In this document: one piece after another, positions 29,049 to 37,206 of the stretch
Layout: each line of letters opens with the position of its first letter
Numbering within the stretch: the stretch's first letter is position 1
Origin: CAWJHE01 sp963842455
GTDB lineage: Bacteria; Chloroflexota; Anaerolineae; Anaerolineales; UBA4823
Length of the DNA stretch: 64,000 nt
Direction: 5' to 3'
NCBI GenBank assembly: GCA_963842455.1
Contig: CAWJHE010000010.1
Coordinates: forward strand, 1-64,000
Program-made: the position numbers and the translations under genes
The notes under the pieces: model-generated
Databases searched by the model: none
The model's input: the letters and a program-made list of their open reading frames with translations, nothing else
Told to the model about the DNA's origin: nothing

Positions 29049-29161
29049 CACCTGGATTTACTCCCAGTGACAGATGGTTTACACTTTGCTGAGTTTCAAT
29101 CGGTGGATTTTTTGTTCCAATGCATCCGTATCAAAATGCTCATCCTTCCTTTGGACATTTG

Positions 29162-29284
29162 TTAGACATCTAAACCTTTTGTCCGCAATGCAAGAACCGC
29201 TCGCAAACTGATCGATATTTGCCCTTCTACGGCTGTTACAATTCCATTTTCAGTTACGATAGAAACAAAAGTTGTTCCAGACAT
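29162..29284 (-). CDS. Possible 40-residue small protein
   Basis: ATG at 29284 is preceded by a strong GGAGG site (GGAGGAAATT) and a plausible promoter 50 bases upstream. It encodes 40 residues starting MSGTTFVSIVTENGIVTAVE and ending at TAA 29162-29164. No family is recognised. It lies 85 bases beyond the recombinase gene on the same strand. Initiation signals are better than chance, but length makes this uncertain. Confidence 0.4.
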   Translation of the reverse strand: MSGTTFVSIVTENGIVTAVEGQISISLRAVLALRTKGLDV

Positions 29285-29334
29285 AATTTCCTCCGCTAGT
29301 AACCATATACTAATCCTCAACAATTCTCATATCG

Positions 29335-29364
29335 ATTATATAATATTTGCGTGTAGATTGTCTA
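29335..29364 (-). promoter_or_regulatory. Candidate sigma70-type promoter for the 40-residue gene
   Basis: On the minus strand, TAGACA (29364-29359) and TATAAT (29340-29335) are separated by 18 bases, 50 bases upstream of ATG 29284. The -35 box overlaps the end of the gap after the recombinase gene. Confidence 0.45.
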
Positions 29365-29369
29365 TCCTC

Positions 29370-30362
29370 TCACTTGAAGATCTCGTCGTATCCCTTATCC
29401 AGCTCTTCATCCGATAGATGCGCGTACCGCTGCGTGACGGCGATGTTCTTGTGGCGGGCGAGCTCCTGGGCAAGTTTGAGGTTTCCGCCCGAGCCACGCA
29501 GCACGGTGGTGACGAAGTAATGGCGGAAGGAGTGGGGGGTGATTTCGTAAGAGCCCTCTGGTTCGGTGATGGCTTCTTTGGCGCGCTGGTGCACGATCTT
29601 CCTACCGGTGGTGGTCGTGATTGGCTTGATCTTCTTGCCAGCGCCGCGGTCATGCCGGGCAAAGAGGGGTAGGGTTGAGAGGGGGCGTCCGGTAGCGCCA
29701 TCCAGCTCACTTCTTGCGTGTAGGTAATCTTTTACAGCTGTCAGGGAGCGCTGCGAGAAGCGTACCACCGCCTGGCGGTCGCCTTTGCCGATGATCAGCG
29801 CCCGGCTTTCGTGCTGGTCCAGATCCCCCCGGCGCAAGTTGCAGGCCTCGTGGACGCGCAGCCCGGTATCGGCCAGGGTGAGCAGGAATGCCCGATCCCG
29901 CAGGTTGATCAAGCGCTCGTTTTCCGTTTCGGTTGCCAGCAGTGCAATATTATTTGCATATTCTACTATCTGTTCAATATAATCACGCGGGAACTGCGGC
30001 AGGCGCTGACCAGGTTTGCGGGCTCGCTGGCGGATCAACAAGCGCATACGCGGCAGGTTCGGTTCTGCCAGGCGTTCGGCAGCCAGGTATTCAAAGAAGC
30101 CAGCCAAGGCGGTGAGGTAGAGCTGTTCAGTAGCAGGCGCGTATTCTTTCAGATAGGTAGCGAACCAGCCGACGGCATCTTCGTTGAGCTGATCCAGTGA
30201 AGTTTTGTCTGCATCGATTTTTTTATTTTTCAGTAGGGCGGCAAATGACTGCAGGGCGTTAGCGTAGGTACGCGCCGTGTTCTCGCTGCGCGCCAGGCTA
30301 ATTTGGTCCAAGAACCTGGCAATGGCTGAAGAGATGGTCATGGTTGTGCTTGCTGCGCTCAT
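29370..30362 (-). CDS. XerC/D-like tyrosine recombinase
   Basis: A 330-residue site-specific recombinase. The N-terminal core-binding SAM-like domain spans about 5-105 (ISSAIARFLDQISLARSENT). The catalytic domain carries TGLRVHEACNL (Arg I), GKGDRQ (Lys), HSFRHYFVTT (His-X2-Arg), ARHKNIAVTQ (His) and QRYAHLS (Tyr nucleophile). Start ATG 30362 follows AGGAGCC; an upstream in-frame extension lies in the promoter and is not used. It could be a chromosomal XerA-type enzyme or belong to an integrated element; no attachment repeat is visible. Regulation signals upstream are described separately. Confidence 0.88.
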   Translation of the reverse strand: MSAASTTMTISSAIARFLDQISLARSENTARTYANALQSFAALLKNKKIDADKTSLDQLNEDAVGWFATYLKEYAPATEQLYLTALAGFFEYLAAERLAEPNLPRMRLLIRQRARKPGQRLPQFPRDYIEQIVEYANNIALLATETENERLINLRDRAFLLTLADTGLRVHEACNLRRGDLDQHESRALIIGKGDRQAVVRFSQRSLTAVKDYLHARSELDGATGRPLSTLPLFARHDRGAGKKIKPITTTTGRKIVHQRAKEAITEPEGSYEITPHSFRHYFVTTVLRGSGGNLKLAQELARHKNIAVTQRYAHLSDEELDKGYDEIFK

Positions 30363-30396
30363 TTCGGCTCCTATCTGGCGGTTTCTTGTGTACATT

Positions 30397-30432
30397 TTAT
30401 GGTTATGATAATAATACTTATCGCAACCATAA
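30397..30432. promoter_or_regulatory. 36-base dyad overlapping the recombinase transcription start
   Basis: TTATGGTT at 30397-30404 and AACCATAA at 30425-30432 are perfect inverted arms, with inner arms TGATAA and TTATCG. The dyad lies just downstream of the -10 box, over the expected start of transcription, a position suited to a repressor operator. It could also be a 5' leader hairpin. Confidence 0.5.
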
Positions 30433-30434
30433 TC

Positions 30435-30463
30435 ATTATACAGGCAAAAAAAGACCATGTCAA
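30435..30463 (-). promoter_or_regulatory. Consensus promoter of the tyrosine recombinase gene
   Basis: On the minus strand, TTGACA (30463-30458) and TATAAT (30440-30435) are perfect hexamers with 17 bases between them. Transcription should start near 30428, 66 bases before ATG 30362. The -35 box lies inside the stem of the terminator at 30446-30482. Confidence 0.85.
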
Positions 30464-30482
30464 GCCCCCTGCTGACATGGTC
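30446..30482 (-). terminator. Rho-independent terminator of rnk
   Basis: Read on the minus strand: GACCATGTCA, a 10-base loop, TGACATGGTC and then seven T. The ten-pair stem is perfect. It lies 28 bases after the rnk stop and therefore ends that transcript. Confidence 0.88.
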
Positions 30483-30510
30483 AATATTTCTAATACAGAA
30501 TAACGATTGA

Positions 30511-30927
30511 TTACAAATGAAAATCCCCAGAGGCTTCAGGCTGGTAGAGAATTTTCTCCACTCTCAGACGACATGGACCTCCCGGTGTGTGCCATTCAAA
30601 CACATCCCCTACCCTATATCCTAGCATAGCGGTCCCGATGGGCGCCAGTACAGAGATCTTTCCCTGTTTGACATCAGCATCTTCTGGGAAAACCAGGCTG
30701 TATTCCAGTTTTTCGTCGTTCTCCAGGTCAAACAATTCGACCTTGGAATTCATTGTTATCACATCTGCAGGGATATCCTTAGGCTCTACCAGCAGAGCTC
30801 GATCCAGCTCTGCCGCCAGGTCATTCAGGTATGGGCTGCCTCGGTAGCCTTGATTACGGGCTTCAACAATCAAGTCCCCCAACCGATTGGCATCCATGCG
30901 TGTGATGAAGATGCGGTTTTCTTTCAT
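30511..30927 (-). CDS. rnk: Rnk-like / GreA-C-terminal domain regulator
   Basis: A 138-residue protein of the Rnk (regulator of nucleoside diphosphate kinase) type, a GreA/GreB relative. It has a short helical N-terminus in place of the long coiled coil and a C-terminal FKBP-like domain with VITMNSKVELFDLEND, EYSLVFPEDAD, KISVLAPIGTAMLGYRVGD and FEWHTPGG. Such proteins bind RNA polymerase near the secondary channel. Start ATG 30927 has GAAGGAAACGAG upstream. A strong terminator follows the stop. Confidence 0.85.
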   Translation of the reverse strand: MKENRIFITRMDANRLGDLIVEARNQGYRGSPYLNDLAAELDRALLVEPKDIPADVITMNSKVELFDLENDEKLEYSLVFPEDADVKQGKISVLAPIGTAMLGYRVGDVFEWHTPGGPCRLRVEKILYQPEASGDFHL

Positions 30928-31064
30928 TTCTCGTTTCCTTCTTTCGGGGCACGGGTGATTTTCTTCTTTCCTATCAAGAAGCCTGCCCCACCTGCCAGCC
31001 AGGTATCATTCAATGTGTTTAGATTATATCACGGCTCAAGAGCTGCTATCCGGAGACCCGTTGC

Positions 31065-31093
31065 TTGACAAATTAGAACATATATTCTATACT
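31065..31093 (+). promoter_or_regulatory. Promoter of the radical SAM gene
   Basis: TTGACA at 31065-31070 and TATACT at 31088-31093 with 17 bases between. Transcription would start near 31100, leaving only about 12 bases before ATG 31112, and excludes the in-frame upstream ATG at 31013 as start. Confidence 0.8.
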
Positions 31094-31111
31094 AGCTGTG
31101 GAGGTAACCTT

Positions 31112-32272
31112 ATGGATGCATTGCTCGCCTTACGTGATCTCTCCGATCAGATGCAGCTTGAGCCCGCAGAAGATTACCAATCTTGCCGGATAAAGTCTCG
31201 ACCTGCCAGCCAGCAGCGCAAACCGGAGGACCATATCATTTACCCAGCTGTGATGCCAAACGGCAGGCATATTCGCTTGCTAAAAACCCTGCAAACCTCG
31301 GCATGCGAGCGGAATTGTTATTACTGTCCTTTCCGGGCTGGACGAGATTTCCGCCGCACCACGCTTTCTCCCGACGAGATGGCGCAAGCCTTCATGGGTT
31401 TACAACACGCCGGCATCGCTGAGGGTCTCTTCCTCAGCTCGGGAATCGCCGGCAACAGTATCCGCACTCAGGACAAGATCCTGGCCACAGCGGAGATCCT
31501 GCGTAAGAAAATGGGTTTCAGCGGCTACATCCACCTCAAGTTGATGCCAGGGGCGGAATATGCGCAGGTGTACCAGGCCATGCGACTGGCTGACCGGGTT
31601 TCGCTCAACCTGGAAGCCCCAAACACTAAGCGGCTGGCTATGCTAGCGCCTCGTAAAATCTTCTTTGATGAGCTGATACAGCCGTTACAATTTGTCGAGA
31701 AAATCCGCCAGGAGAAGCCTGCCATATTGGGATGGAACCGGCGCTGGCCTTCGGTTACCACTCAGTTTGTGGTTGGTGCAGTCGGAGAAAGCGATTTCGA
31801 ACTACTCAACACCACACAAACCCTGAACCGTGATGTTCAGCTTAAACGCGCCTACTTCTCAGGATTTAGGCCGTCCAGCGATACACCTTTCGAAGACAGA
31901 CCCGGGGCATCTCCCCTGCGTGAGCAACGCCTTTACCAGGCATCCTTTTTGTTGAGAGATTACGGCTTCGCGCTCGAGGAGCTTCCTTTTGATGTACAGG
32001 GGTTCCTTCCCGAAAAACGAGATCCTAAGACGGCCTGGGCGCAGGCTAATCTCTCCGAAAAGCCGATTGAAATTAACCAGGCAGAGCTGCAGGAGTTGTT
32101 GCGCATCCCCGGGATTGGTCTGCGCAGCGCCAGGGCAATTTTGGATGGACGCAAGAAGGGAAAGATCAATTATGCTGAAGAGCTCAGCCAGATGGGAATT
32201 CAAGCCAGGCGGGCGCTGCCTTTCATCCTGCTAAATGGGAAACGCCCACCCTGGCAAATGGTCCTAATTTAA
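31112..32272 (+). CDS. Radical SAM protein, putative DNA modification/repair (TIGR03916 type)
   Basis: A 386-residue radical SAM protein. The start ATG 31112 is set by GGAGG at 31100-31104 and by the promoter. The Fe-S motif is CERNCYYCPF (CX3CX2C) near residue 67. The C-terminus has a helix-hairpin-helix DNA-binding motif, LLRIPGIGLRSARAIL (near residue 330). This layout is that of the family annotated as a putative DNA modification/repair radical SAM protein, whose usual partner is a uracil-DNA-glycosylase-like protein (TIGR03915). No such partner is in this window. The reaction is unknown. The 3' end overlaps the end of the convergent gene. Confidence 0.85.
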   Translation: MDALLALRDLSDQMQLEPAEDYQSCRIKSRPASQQRKPEDHIIYPAVMPNGRHIRLLKTLQTSACERNCYYCPFRAGRDFRRTTLSPDEMAQAFMGLQHAGIAEGLFLSSGIAGNSIRTQDKILATAEILRKKMGFSGYIHLKLMPGAEYAQVYQAMRLADRVSLNLEAPNTKRLAMLAPRKIFFDELIQPLQFVEKIRQEKPAILGWNRRWPSVTTQFVVGAVGESDFELLNTTQTLNRDVQLKRAYFSGFRPSSDTPFEDRPGASPLREQRLYQASFLLRDYGFALEELPFDVQGFLPEKRDPKTAWAQANLSEKPIEINQAELQELLRIPGIGLRSARAILDGRKKGKINYAEELSQMGIQARRALPFILLNGKRPPWQMVLI

Positions 32273-32680
32273 GGCATGCATCTTTTTCCAGGCGCCTACC
32301 CAGGGAGTACCCAGCTGGTGACGCTTCGGAACGTCCACATCCCGCAATTTCTCGGCTACCTGAGCGGAGGTCAGAGCCACTGCCGGCCAATCATCAGCCA
32401 GGACGGCCTGGCGCATGTTTCTGCTCATCGTCTCCGTCCAAATCCACTCCATGCGAAAGCGGTCTGCTTTGACCCAATACCCACGTTTTTCCCAGGCGCT
32501 AACCGAGGCGTCAATGGTCTTATAAATTTCTTCCAGCGCTAAAGAAATAAAAGCTGCCAGGTCACGGGTTTGATCGTCGGCTTCCGTCTGGCGCATAAGT
32601 TCTCGCAAAGCCAGGACAATGGAGCGGACCAGCTGGGTGCGTTCCTTTCCAACGCTTTGTGTGTTGATGACACGCGACAA
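32264..32680 (-). CDS. Conserved hypothetical protein
   Basis: A 138-residue helical protein. TTG 32680 is taken as start because GGAGG lies six bases upstream (CCTCC at 32687-32691); the frame is open further upstream without a ribosome-binding site. Visible segments include VRSIVLALRELMRQTEADDQ and KRGYWVKADRFRMEW. No family with a known function is recognised. Its last 9 bases overlap the convergent radical SAM gene. Confidence 0.6.
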   Translation of the reverse strand: MSRVINTQSVGKERTQLVRSIVLALRELMRQTEADDQTRDLAAFISLALEEIYKTIDASVSAWEKRGYWVKADRFRMEWIWTETMSRNMRQAVLADDWPAVALTSAQVAEKLRDVDVPKRHQLGTPWVGAWKKMHALN

Positions 32681-32792
32681 TTTGTACCTCCAAGGCTTCA
32701 ACGATGAAGCTGCAGTGTTTTTTGTTGTGCGCCAGATGTTCAATCCATGAGTATTCTATCTGGCAAACACAAAAATGCATTATACCGATTTA

Positions 32793-32821
32793 TTGACGAT
32801 CAGACCAGTCTGGCTTATAAT
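32793..32821 (+). promoter_or_regulatory. Promoter of tRNA-Leu
   Basis: TTGACG at 32793-32798 and TATAAT at 32816-32821 are separated by 17 bases. Predicted start near 32828, 11 bases before the tRNA. Confidence 0.85.
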
Positions 32822-32838
32822 CTGAACCGCTTTAGCAT

Positions 32839-32920
32839 GGGGATGTGTTGGAATTGGCAGACAAGCATGACTTAGGATCATGTGCCGCAAGGCGTGAGGG
32901 TTCAAGTCCCTCCATCCCCA
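32839..32920 (+). tRNA. tRNA-Leu (anticodon UAG)
   Basis: The acceptor arms GGGGATG (32839-32845) and CATCCCC (32913-32919) pair fully, with discriminator A at 32920. The D-loop has TTGGCAGA, the anticodon loop CTTAGGA gives UAG, a short variable arm (TGCCGCAAGGCG) is typical of class II Leu tRNA, and the T arm reads GAGGGTTCAAGTCCCTC. The 3' CCA is not encoded. Confidence 0.96.
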
Positions 32921-32959
32921 TCTAATTAAATATTGTGAGTTGTTGGATAGTCATTATCA

Positions 32960-32996
32960 GCCTGTCCGCTCCACTAAAGCGGTGCAGGCCGTTTTT
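32960..32996 (+). terminator. Terminator after tRNA-Leu
   Basis: GCCTG-T-CCGCT (32960-32970) pairs with AGCGG-T-GCAGGC (32978-32989), followed by CGTTTTT. It lies 40 bases after the tRNA. Confidence 0.75.
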
Positions 32997-33031
32997 CATA
33001 TCAATATCTTACAAAACTTAACCAATGCCCG

Positions 33032-33040
33032 TGTTATAAT
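33032..33040 (+). promoter_or_regulatory. Extended -10 promoter of the trigger factor gene
   Basis: TGTTATAAT is an extended -10 box with a perfect hexamer. No good -35 is visible. It lies about 47 bases before TTG 33087, and excludes the longer upstream reading frame as coding. Confidence 0.65.
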
Positions 33041-33086
33041 GCTGCGGGCTTATCAGAAAACATTTTTTTATGTAAGGAACGCTACT

Positions 33087-34547
33087 TTGAAAATCGAAAC
33101 TACTTTCCAAGAAGACCATCAAGTAAAGATAAAGGCCGAATTTGATGCAGAGCAGTTTGAAGAATTTAAGCAACGCGCTGCCCGTAAACTGGCCAAAAAA
33201 GTGAAAATTCCAGGTTTCCGTCCGGGGAAGGCTCCCTACCCGGTGATTGTTCGCCAGATTGGTGAAGGCGCCATCATCGAAGAAGCGCTTGAAATTCTCG
33301 TGGACGACCAGTATCCCAAGATTGTCGAAGAAGCCGGGATCAAGCCTTATGGACCTGGCGCTCTTGAAAACATCCCCAGCATGGATCCTCCTGTGTTGGA
33401 ATTCGTGATTCCACTGGATGCCGAAGTAAAAATTGGCGACTACCGCTCATTGAAGAAGGATTATGAGCTGCCGGTGGTGGCAGAAAAAGAAGTCCAGGCG
33501 GTGCTCAACAACTTACGCCAACGCCAGGTTGTTCTGGAAGATGTTGACCGACCCGGGCAGGATGGTGATCTCGTCACAGTTAAGGTCAGCGCCAACCGAG
33601 CTGAAGTTGAGGAAGAGCAAGAACCAAGCTTAATCAAGGAACGATCCTTCCCCATCTTGGTGCAAAACGAAGCAGAAGATGAGGAAGAGACCAAGAAGTA
33701 CGAATGGCCGTTTTCAGGATTTTCAAAACACCTGGTGGGTATGTCCGCCGGCGATGAAAAATCCTTTGAATACACCTACGCCGAAGATGCCGAACAGGAA
33801 GGCTTCCGGGGCGTCAGAGCAATCTTCGACATCAAAATAGAAGGCGTAAAATCACGGCTTTTACCTGAGTTGAACGATGATTTTGCAAAAACCCTGGGCG
33901 AATACGATACGATGGATGATTTGCTCAAGGAAATTCGCAACATGCTGGAAGAGCAAAATCGCAGCACCTATGATGAAGAATATATTGAGAATCTGTTAGA
34001 CGAAGCTATTGAACAGGGCGAATTCAAATATCCGCCCCAGATGCTTGAGCGCGAGTTAGATAGCTTGCTCAAGAACCTTGAAAACCGACTGCAACAGCAG
34101 AACATGACCATGGACTTGTATCTCAAATCGCGTGAGATGGAAATGGATGCTCTAAGAGAAGAGACGCGGCCTTTTGCAGAAAAGCAATTGCGCAAAGAGC
34201 TCTTCTTACTCGAGCTGGCTGATGCCGAAAAGCTTGAGATTGACCAAAGCGAGCTGATGCAGGAAACCAACAACACCATGAACTACATGGCAAGCGGTAT
34301 GTCTGAGAAGGAAGTCAAGAAACTGGACAACCGCGAGATGTACACCAACATACTGACCAGCGTATATGCCAACCTGATGAACCGTGCATCCATGAATCGC
34401 CTGCGCGATATCGCCAGCGGCAAGTTAGCTGAGATGGAAGCAGCCGCACAAGAAGCAGCTGCCGCCAAGGCTGAAACCGATGAAGTGGCCGAAAGCGCTA
34501 GCGAACCAGTTGAAACGGTACAGGAAAGCGATCAGACTGAGGCATAG
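33087..34547 (+). CDS. tig: Trigger factor, ribosome-bound chaperone and peptidyl-prolyl isomerase
   Basis: A 486-residue trigger factor that folds nascent chains at the ribosome exit. The N-terminal ribosome-binding domain has the signature GFRPGKAP (about residue 49). The FKBP-like domain is around 150-255, with a long acidic insert (EDEEETKKYE). The helical C-terminal chaperone domain follows. The C-terminal tail is Ala/Glu-rich (ESASEPVETVQESDQTEA). TTG 33087 is the start: AAGGA lies eight bases upstream, and relatives begin with the same MKI/LKIETTF strand. Followed by clpP, as in many bacteria. Confidence 0.93.
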   Translation: MKIETTFQEDHQVKIKAEFDAEQFEEFKQRAARKLAKKVKIPGFRPGKAPYPVIVRQIGEGAIIEEALEILVDDQYPKIVEEAGIKPYGPGALENIPSMDPPVLEFVIPLDAEVKIGDYRSLKKDYELPVVAEKEVQAVLNNLRQRQVVLEDVDRPGQDGDLVTVKVSANRAEVEEEQEPSLIKERSFPILVQNEAEDEEETKKYEWPFSGFSKHLVGMSAGDEKSFEYTYAEDAEQEGFRGVRAIFDIKIEGVKSRLLPELNDDFAKTLGEYDTMDDLLKEIRNMLEEQNRSTYDEEYIENLLDEAIEQGEFKYPPQMLERELDSLLKNLENRLQQQNMTMDLYLKSREMEMDALREETRPFAEKQLRKELFLLELADAEKLEIDQSELMQETNNTMNYMASGMSEKEVKKLDNREMYTNILTSVYANLMNRASMNRLRDIASGKLAEMEAAAQEAAAAKAETDEVAESASEPVETVQESDQTEA

Positions 34548-34577
34548 GAGCATAACAGCCCTTGCCAAACATTTTAC

Positions 34578-34586
34578 TGGTATAGT
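34578..34586 (+). promoter_or_regulatory. Possible extended -10 promoter of clpP
   Basis: TGGTATAGT fits the extended -10 form (TG-N-TATAGT) and lies between tig and clpP, 37 bases before ATG 34624. The clpP gene may therefore be expressed both with tig and alone. Confidence 0.45.
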
Positions 34587-34623
34587 ACTCATTGTCCGTG
34601 ATTAGAAACAGGAGGAAGACTAC

Positions 34624-35256
34624 ATGATGAACCCCCAATCGTTAATCCCTATGGTGATTGAAACCACAGGGCGCGGTGAGCGAGCTTACGATATTTATTC
34701 GCTTTTACTCCGCAACCGCATTATCTTTTTAGGCACACCCATCAATGATCAGGTGGCAAACCTGATTGTTGCTCAACTGCTGTACCTGAGCAGTGAAGAT
34801 CCTGAATCACCCATCCAGATGTATATCAACTCCCCTGGTGGGCAAGTTTATGCTGGCATGGCAATTTACGACACCATGCAGATGATTCCGAACCCAATCA
34901 GCACCCTGGCTGTGGGCATGACGGCCTCATTCGGAACCATCCTGCTGACAGCCGGAACTAAAGGACAGCGCTACTCGCTGCCCAATGCAACCATCCACAT
35001 GCACCAACCCTTAGGCGGCGCACAAGGCCAGGCTTCAGATATCGAAATCCAGGCGAAGGAAATCCTGCGCTTGAAAGATGACCTGAATCGCATCCTGTCC
35101 TACCACACCGGGCAGTCGATCGAATCTATCGAACGCGATACCAACCGGGACTTCTACATGGGCGCTAAAGGTGCGGTAGAATACGGCCTGGTTGACCAGG
35201 TGATGGATATTCCTGAAGCAAAGCTGATCAAGCCGGCTGCGGAAAACGGGAAATAA
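34624..35256 (+). CDS. clpP: ATP-dependent Clp protease proteolytic subunit
   Basis: A 210-residue serine protease that forms the ClpP barrel with ClpX/ClpC. The catalytic Ser is in VGMTASFGTILL (Ser about 102), the His in HMHQPLGG (about 127) and the Asp in the ERDTNRDF segment. The substrate-binding strand is YINSPGGQVYAGMAIYDTMQ. AGGAGGA lies seven bases before ATG 34624; the second ATG is the next codon. A rho-independent terminator follows. Confidence 0.96.
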   Translation: MMNPQSLIPMVIETTGRGERAYDIYSLLLRNRIIFLGTPINDQVANLIVAQLLYLSSEDPESPIQMYINSPGGQVYAGMAIYDTMQMIPNPISTLAVGMTASFGTILLTAGTKGQRYSLPNATIHMHQPLGGAQGQASDIEIQAKEILRLKDDLNRILSYHTGQSIESIERDTNRDFYMGAKGAVEYGLVDQVMDIPEAKLIKPAAENGK

Positions 35257-35277
35257 TCGATTTCTCGCGATGATTCT

Positions 35278-35310
35278 AGCCGTCGTTGTTCACACAGCGG
35301 CGGCTTTTTT
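35278..35310 (+). terminator. Rho-independent terminator of clpP
   Basis: AGCCGTCG (35278-35285) pairs with CGGCGGCT (35298-35305, one G-T pair), followed by a run of T to 35310. It lies 21 bases after the clpP stop. Confidence 0.85.
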
Positions 35311-35313
35311 GTT

Positions 35314-35319
35314 TATAAT
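35314..35319 (+). promoter_or_regulatory. -10 box seven bases before the HAD phosphatase start
   Basis: A perfect TATAAT directly follows the clpP terminator. The ATG at 35327 is seven bases downstream, where transcription itself should begin, so the mRNA would be leaderless. No clear -35 is seen because that region is the terminator stem. Confidence 0.6.
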
Positions 35320-35326
35320 CGAGGTT

Positions 35327-36127
35327 ATGTCCAAATTAACCATGAATAAACTCAATTTGTCGGAAATTAAAGCCCTGATCCTGGATATGGACGGCGTGCT
35401 ATGGCGCGACAATGCGCCTATCGGTGATCTGCCATCCATTTTCAAGACCATCATGAGCCGTTACCAGGTAATTCTGGCTACCAACAATTCCACCAATTCC
35501 GCTGCTATGTATGTTGAAAAGCTGGCGCGGTTTGGTGTGCAGCTTGAAGCCTGGATGATTGTCAATTCTTCTCAGGCAACTGCCGCCTATTTAAAAGAAC
35601 GATTCCCGCAAGGTGGAAGCATCTATATTGTCGGAGAAAAAGGTCTGCACCAGGAACTCACGTCCGCGGGATTCCAACATGCCGAAGCTGATGTACTCGC
35701 TGTCGTCGTCGGCATGGATCGCGAGATCAATTACGCTAAGCTTACCCTGGCTGCCAGATTTATCCGACAGGGAGCCTTATACATCGGCACCAACCCCGAC
35801 CGCACCTTCCCCACTCCGCAAGGACTGGCGCCCGGCGCAGGGGCGATCCTGGCCGCCATCGAGGCCGCCAGTGATGTCAAGCCCGTTCTGATTGGCAAAC
35901 CTGCCCCCGAGATGTACCGCATGGCATTGCAGCGCTTAAATCTTCAGCCTGAGCAAGCCCTGGTTGTCGGAGACCGGCTGGGAACCGATATCGCCGGCGC
36001 CCAAAACCTGGGCTGTCGCTCTGCTCTGGTGCTTTCTGGCGTATCCTCCCGGCAAGAAGCCGAAAACTGGCAGCCTGTTCCGGATTTGATCGTTGAAGAC
36101 CTGACTCACCTCTTGGAGTTACTATGA
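35327..36127 (+). CDS. HAD-IIA family phosphatase (NagD-like)
   Basis: A 266-residue phosphatase of the HAD superfamily, class IIA. Motif I is ILDMDGVLW (nucleophile Asp), motif II TNNSTNS, the Lys of motif III is in LIGKPAPEMY, and motif IV is VVGDRLGTDIAGAQNLG. The C2-type cap lies between motifs II and III. Typical substrates are phosphoglycolate, p-nitrophenyl phosphate or nucleotides; the actual one is not known. ATG 35327 fits the leaderless promoter; ATG 35342 is an alternative. The stop overlaps the rlmN start (ATGA). Confidence 0.88.
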   Translation: MSKLTMNKLNLSEIKALILDMDGVLWRDNAPIGDLPSIFKTIMSRYQVILATNNSTNSAAMYVEKLARFGVQLEAWMIVNSSQATAAYLKERFPQGGSIYIVGEKGLHQELTSAGFQHAEADVLAVVVGMDREINYAKLTLAARFIRQGALYIGTNPDRTFPTPQGLAPGAGAILAAIEAASDVKPVLIGKPAPEMYRMALQRLNLQPEQALVVGDRLGTDIAGAQNLGCRSALVLSGVSSRQEAENWQPVPDLIVEDLTHLLELL

Positions 36128-37206
36128 GCGAGATGCCACAATCCGTTGTTCCCAAAACCCTGATCTACGACCTGGATTTACCAGAACTGGAAGAACGTCT
36201 CAAGGAGATCGGTCAGCCAGCTTACCGGGCGCGCCAGATCTGGCAAGGGCTTTACCAAAAATTATGGGCATCCGCGCAAGATTTCAGCATGCTTTCAAAA
36301 GATTTACGCCAGGAACTTGAGCGGATTTTTGACTTCACTCATCTGGAACCCGTAGAGGTCCTCTCATCTAAGGACCAAGAAACCCGCAAGACACTCTTTC
36401 GCCTGCCAGATGGGCAGTCGATCGAAGCCGTACTGATGCGTTACGAACGGCGGCGCACCTTGTGCATCTCCACGCAAGCCGGCTGCGCCATGGGCTGTGT
36501 GTTCTGCGCCACGGGCCAGATGGGCTTCCGGCGCAACCTGAGCAGCGGAGAAATCGTCGAGCAAGTGCTATATTACGCCCGTGAGCTGAATGCCCTGGGA
36601 GAAGCTGTTACCAACATTGTCATCATGGGTATGGGGGAACCTTTCCATAACTACGACGCCACCCTGGCGGCCATCGATCGCCTGAACCATCCAGATGGGC
36701 TGAATCTGGGGGCGCGGCGCTTTACCATCTCAACTGTAGGCTTAATCCCAATGATCGAGCGCTTTGCGAACGAGGATCGTCAGGTCAACCTGGCTGTCTC
36801 CTTACATGCAGCAGAGGATGAATTGAGAAGCTCGCTCTTGCCCATCAACCGGAAATATAACCTGGCGCAACTGTTTGAAGCCTGTGAATCGTATGTGCGC
36901 AAGACCAACCGGCGCATCTCTTTTGAATGGGCGCTGATCCGGGGCGTGAATGATACCGAAACGCAAGCACGTCAACTTGCCCAACGCCTGCAGGTTTTCC
37001 GGCGCGGCCAGGTTGCACTTTGCCATGTCAACATCATCCCCCTCAACCCCACGCGCCAATACAAAGGGCAAGCCACCACTCGCGAACAAGCCCAACTCTT
37101 CCGCTCGATCCTGGAAGAAAATGGCATTCCCTGCACCATTCGCTTGCGGCGCGGCATTGATATCCAGGCCGGCTGCGGCCAATTGGCGACCCAGAAAAGC
37201 AAATAA
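36124..37206 (+). CDS. rlmN: Dual-specificity RNA methyltransferase RlmN
   Basis: A 360-residue radical SAM enzyme that methylates C2 of A2503 in 23S rRNA (and A37 of some tRNAs). The cluster motif is CAMGCVFCATG (CX3CX2C, near residue 122); the methyl-carrying Cys is expected in the C-terminal segment IDIQAGCGQLA (near residue 352). RAFQWE-type N-terminal region PAYRARQIWQGLYQ is present. The ATG overlaps the HAD gene stop, so the two are coupled. Confidence 0.96.
   Translation: MSEMPQSVVPKTLIYDLDLPELEERLKEIGQPAYRARQIWQGLYQKLWASAQDFSMLSKDLRQELERIFDFTHLEPVEVLSSKDQETRKTLFRLPDGQSIEAVLMRYERRRTLCISTQAGCAMGCVFCATGQMGFRRNLSSGEIVEQVLYYARELNALGEAVTNIVIMGMGEPFHNYDATLAAIDRLNHPDGLNLGARRFTISTVGLIPMIERFANEDRQVNLAVSLHAAEDELRSSLLPINRKYNLAQLFEACESYVRKTNRRISFEWALIRGVNDTETQARQLAQRLQVFRRGQVALCHVNIIPLNPTRQYKGQATTREQAQLFRSILEENGIPCTIRLRRGIDIQAGCGQLATQKSK

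Noticed and set aside
29370..32920. Integrative element between the tyrosine recombinase and tRNA-Leu
   Set aside because: No direct repeat of the tRNA 3' end was seen near the recombinase, and the genes between them (rnk, radical SAM) look chromosomal.
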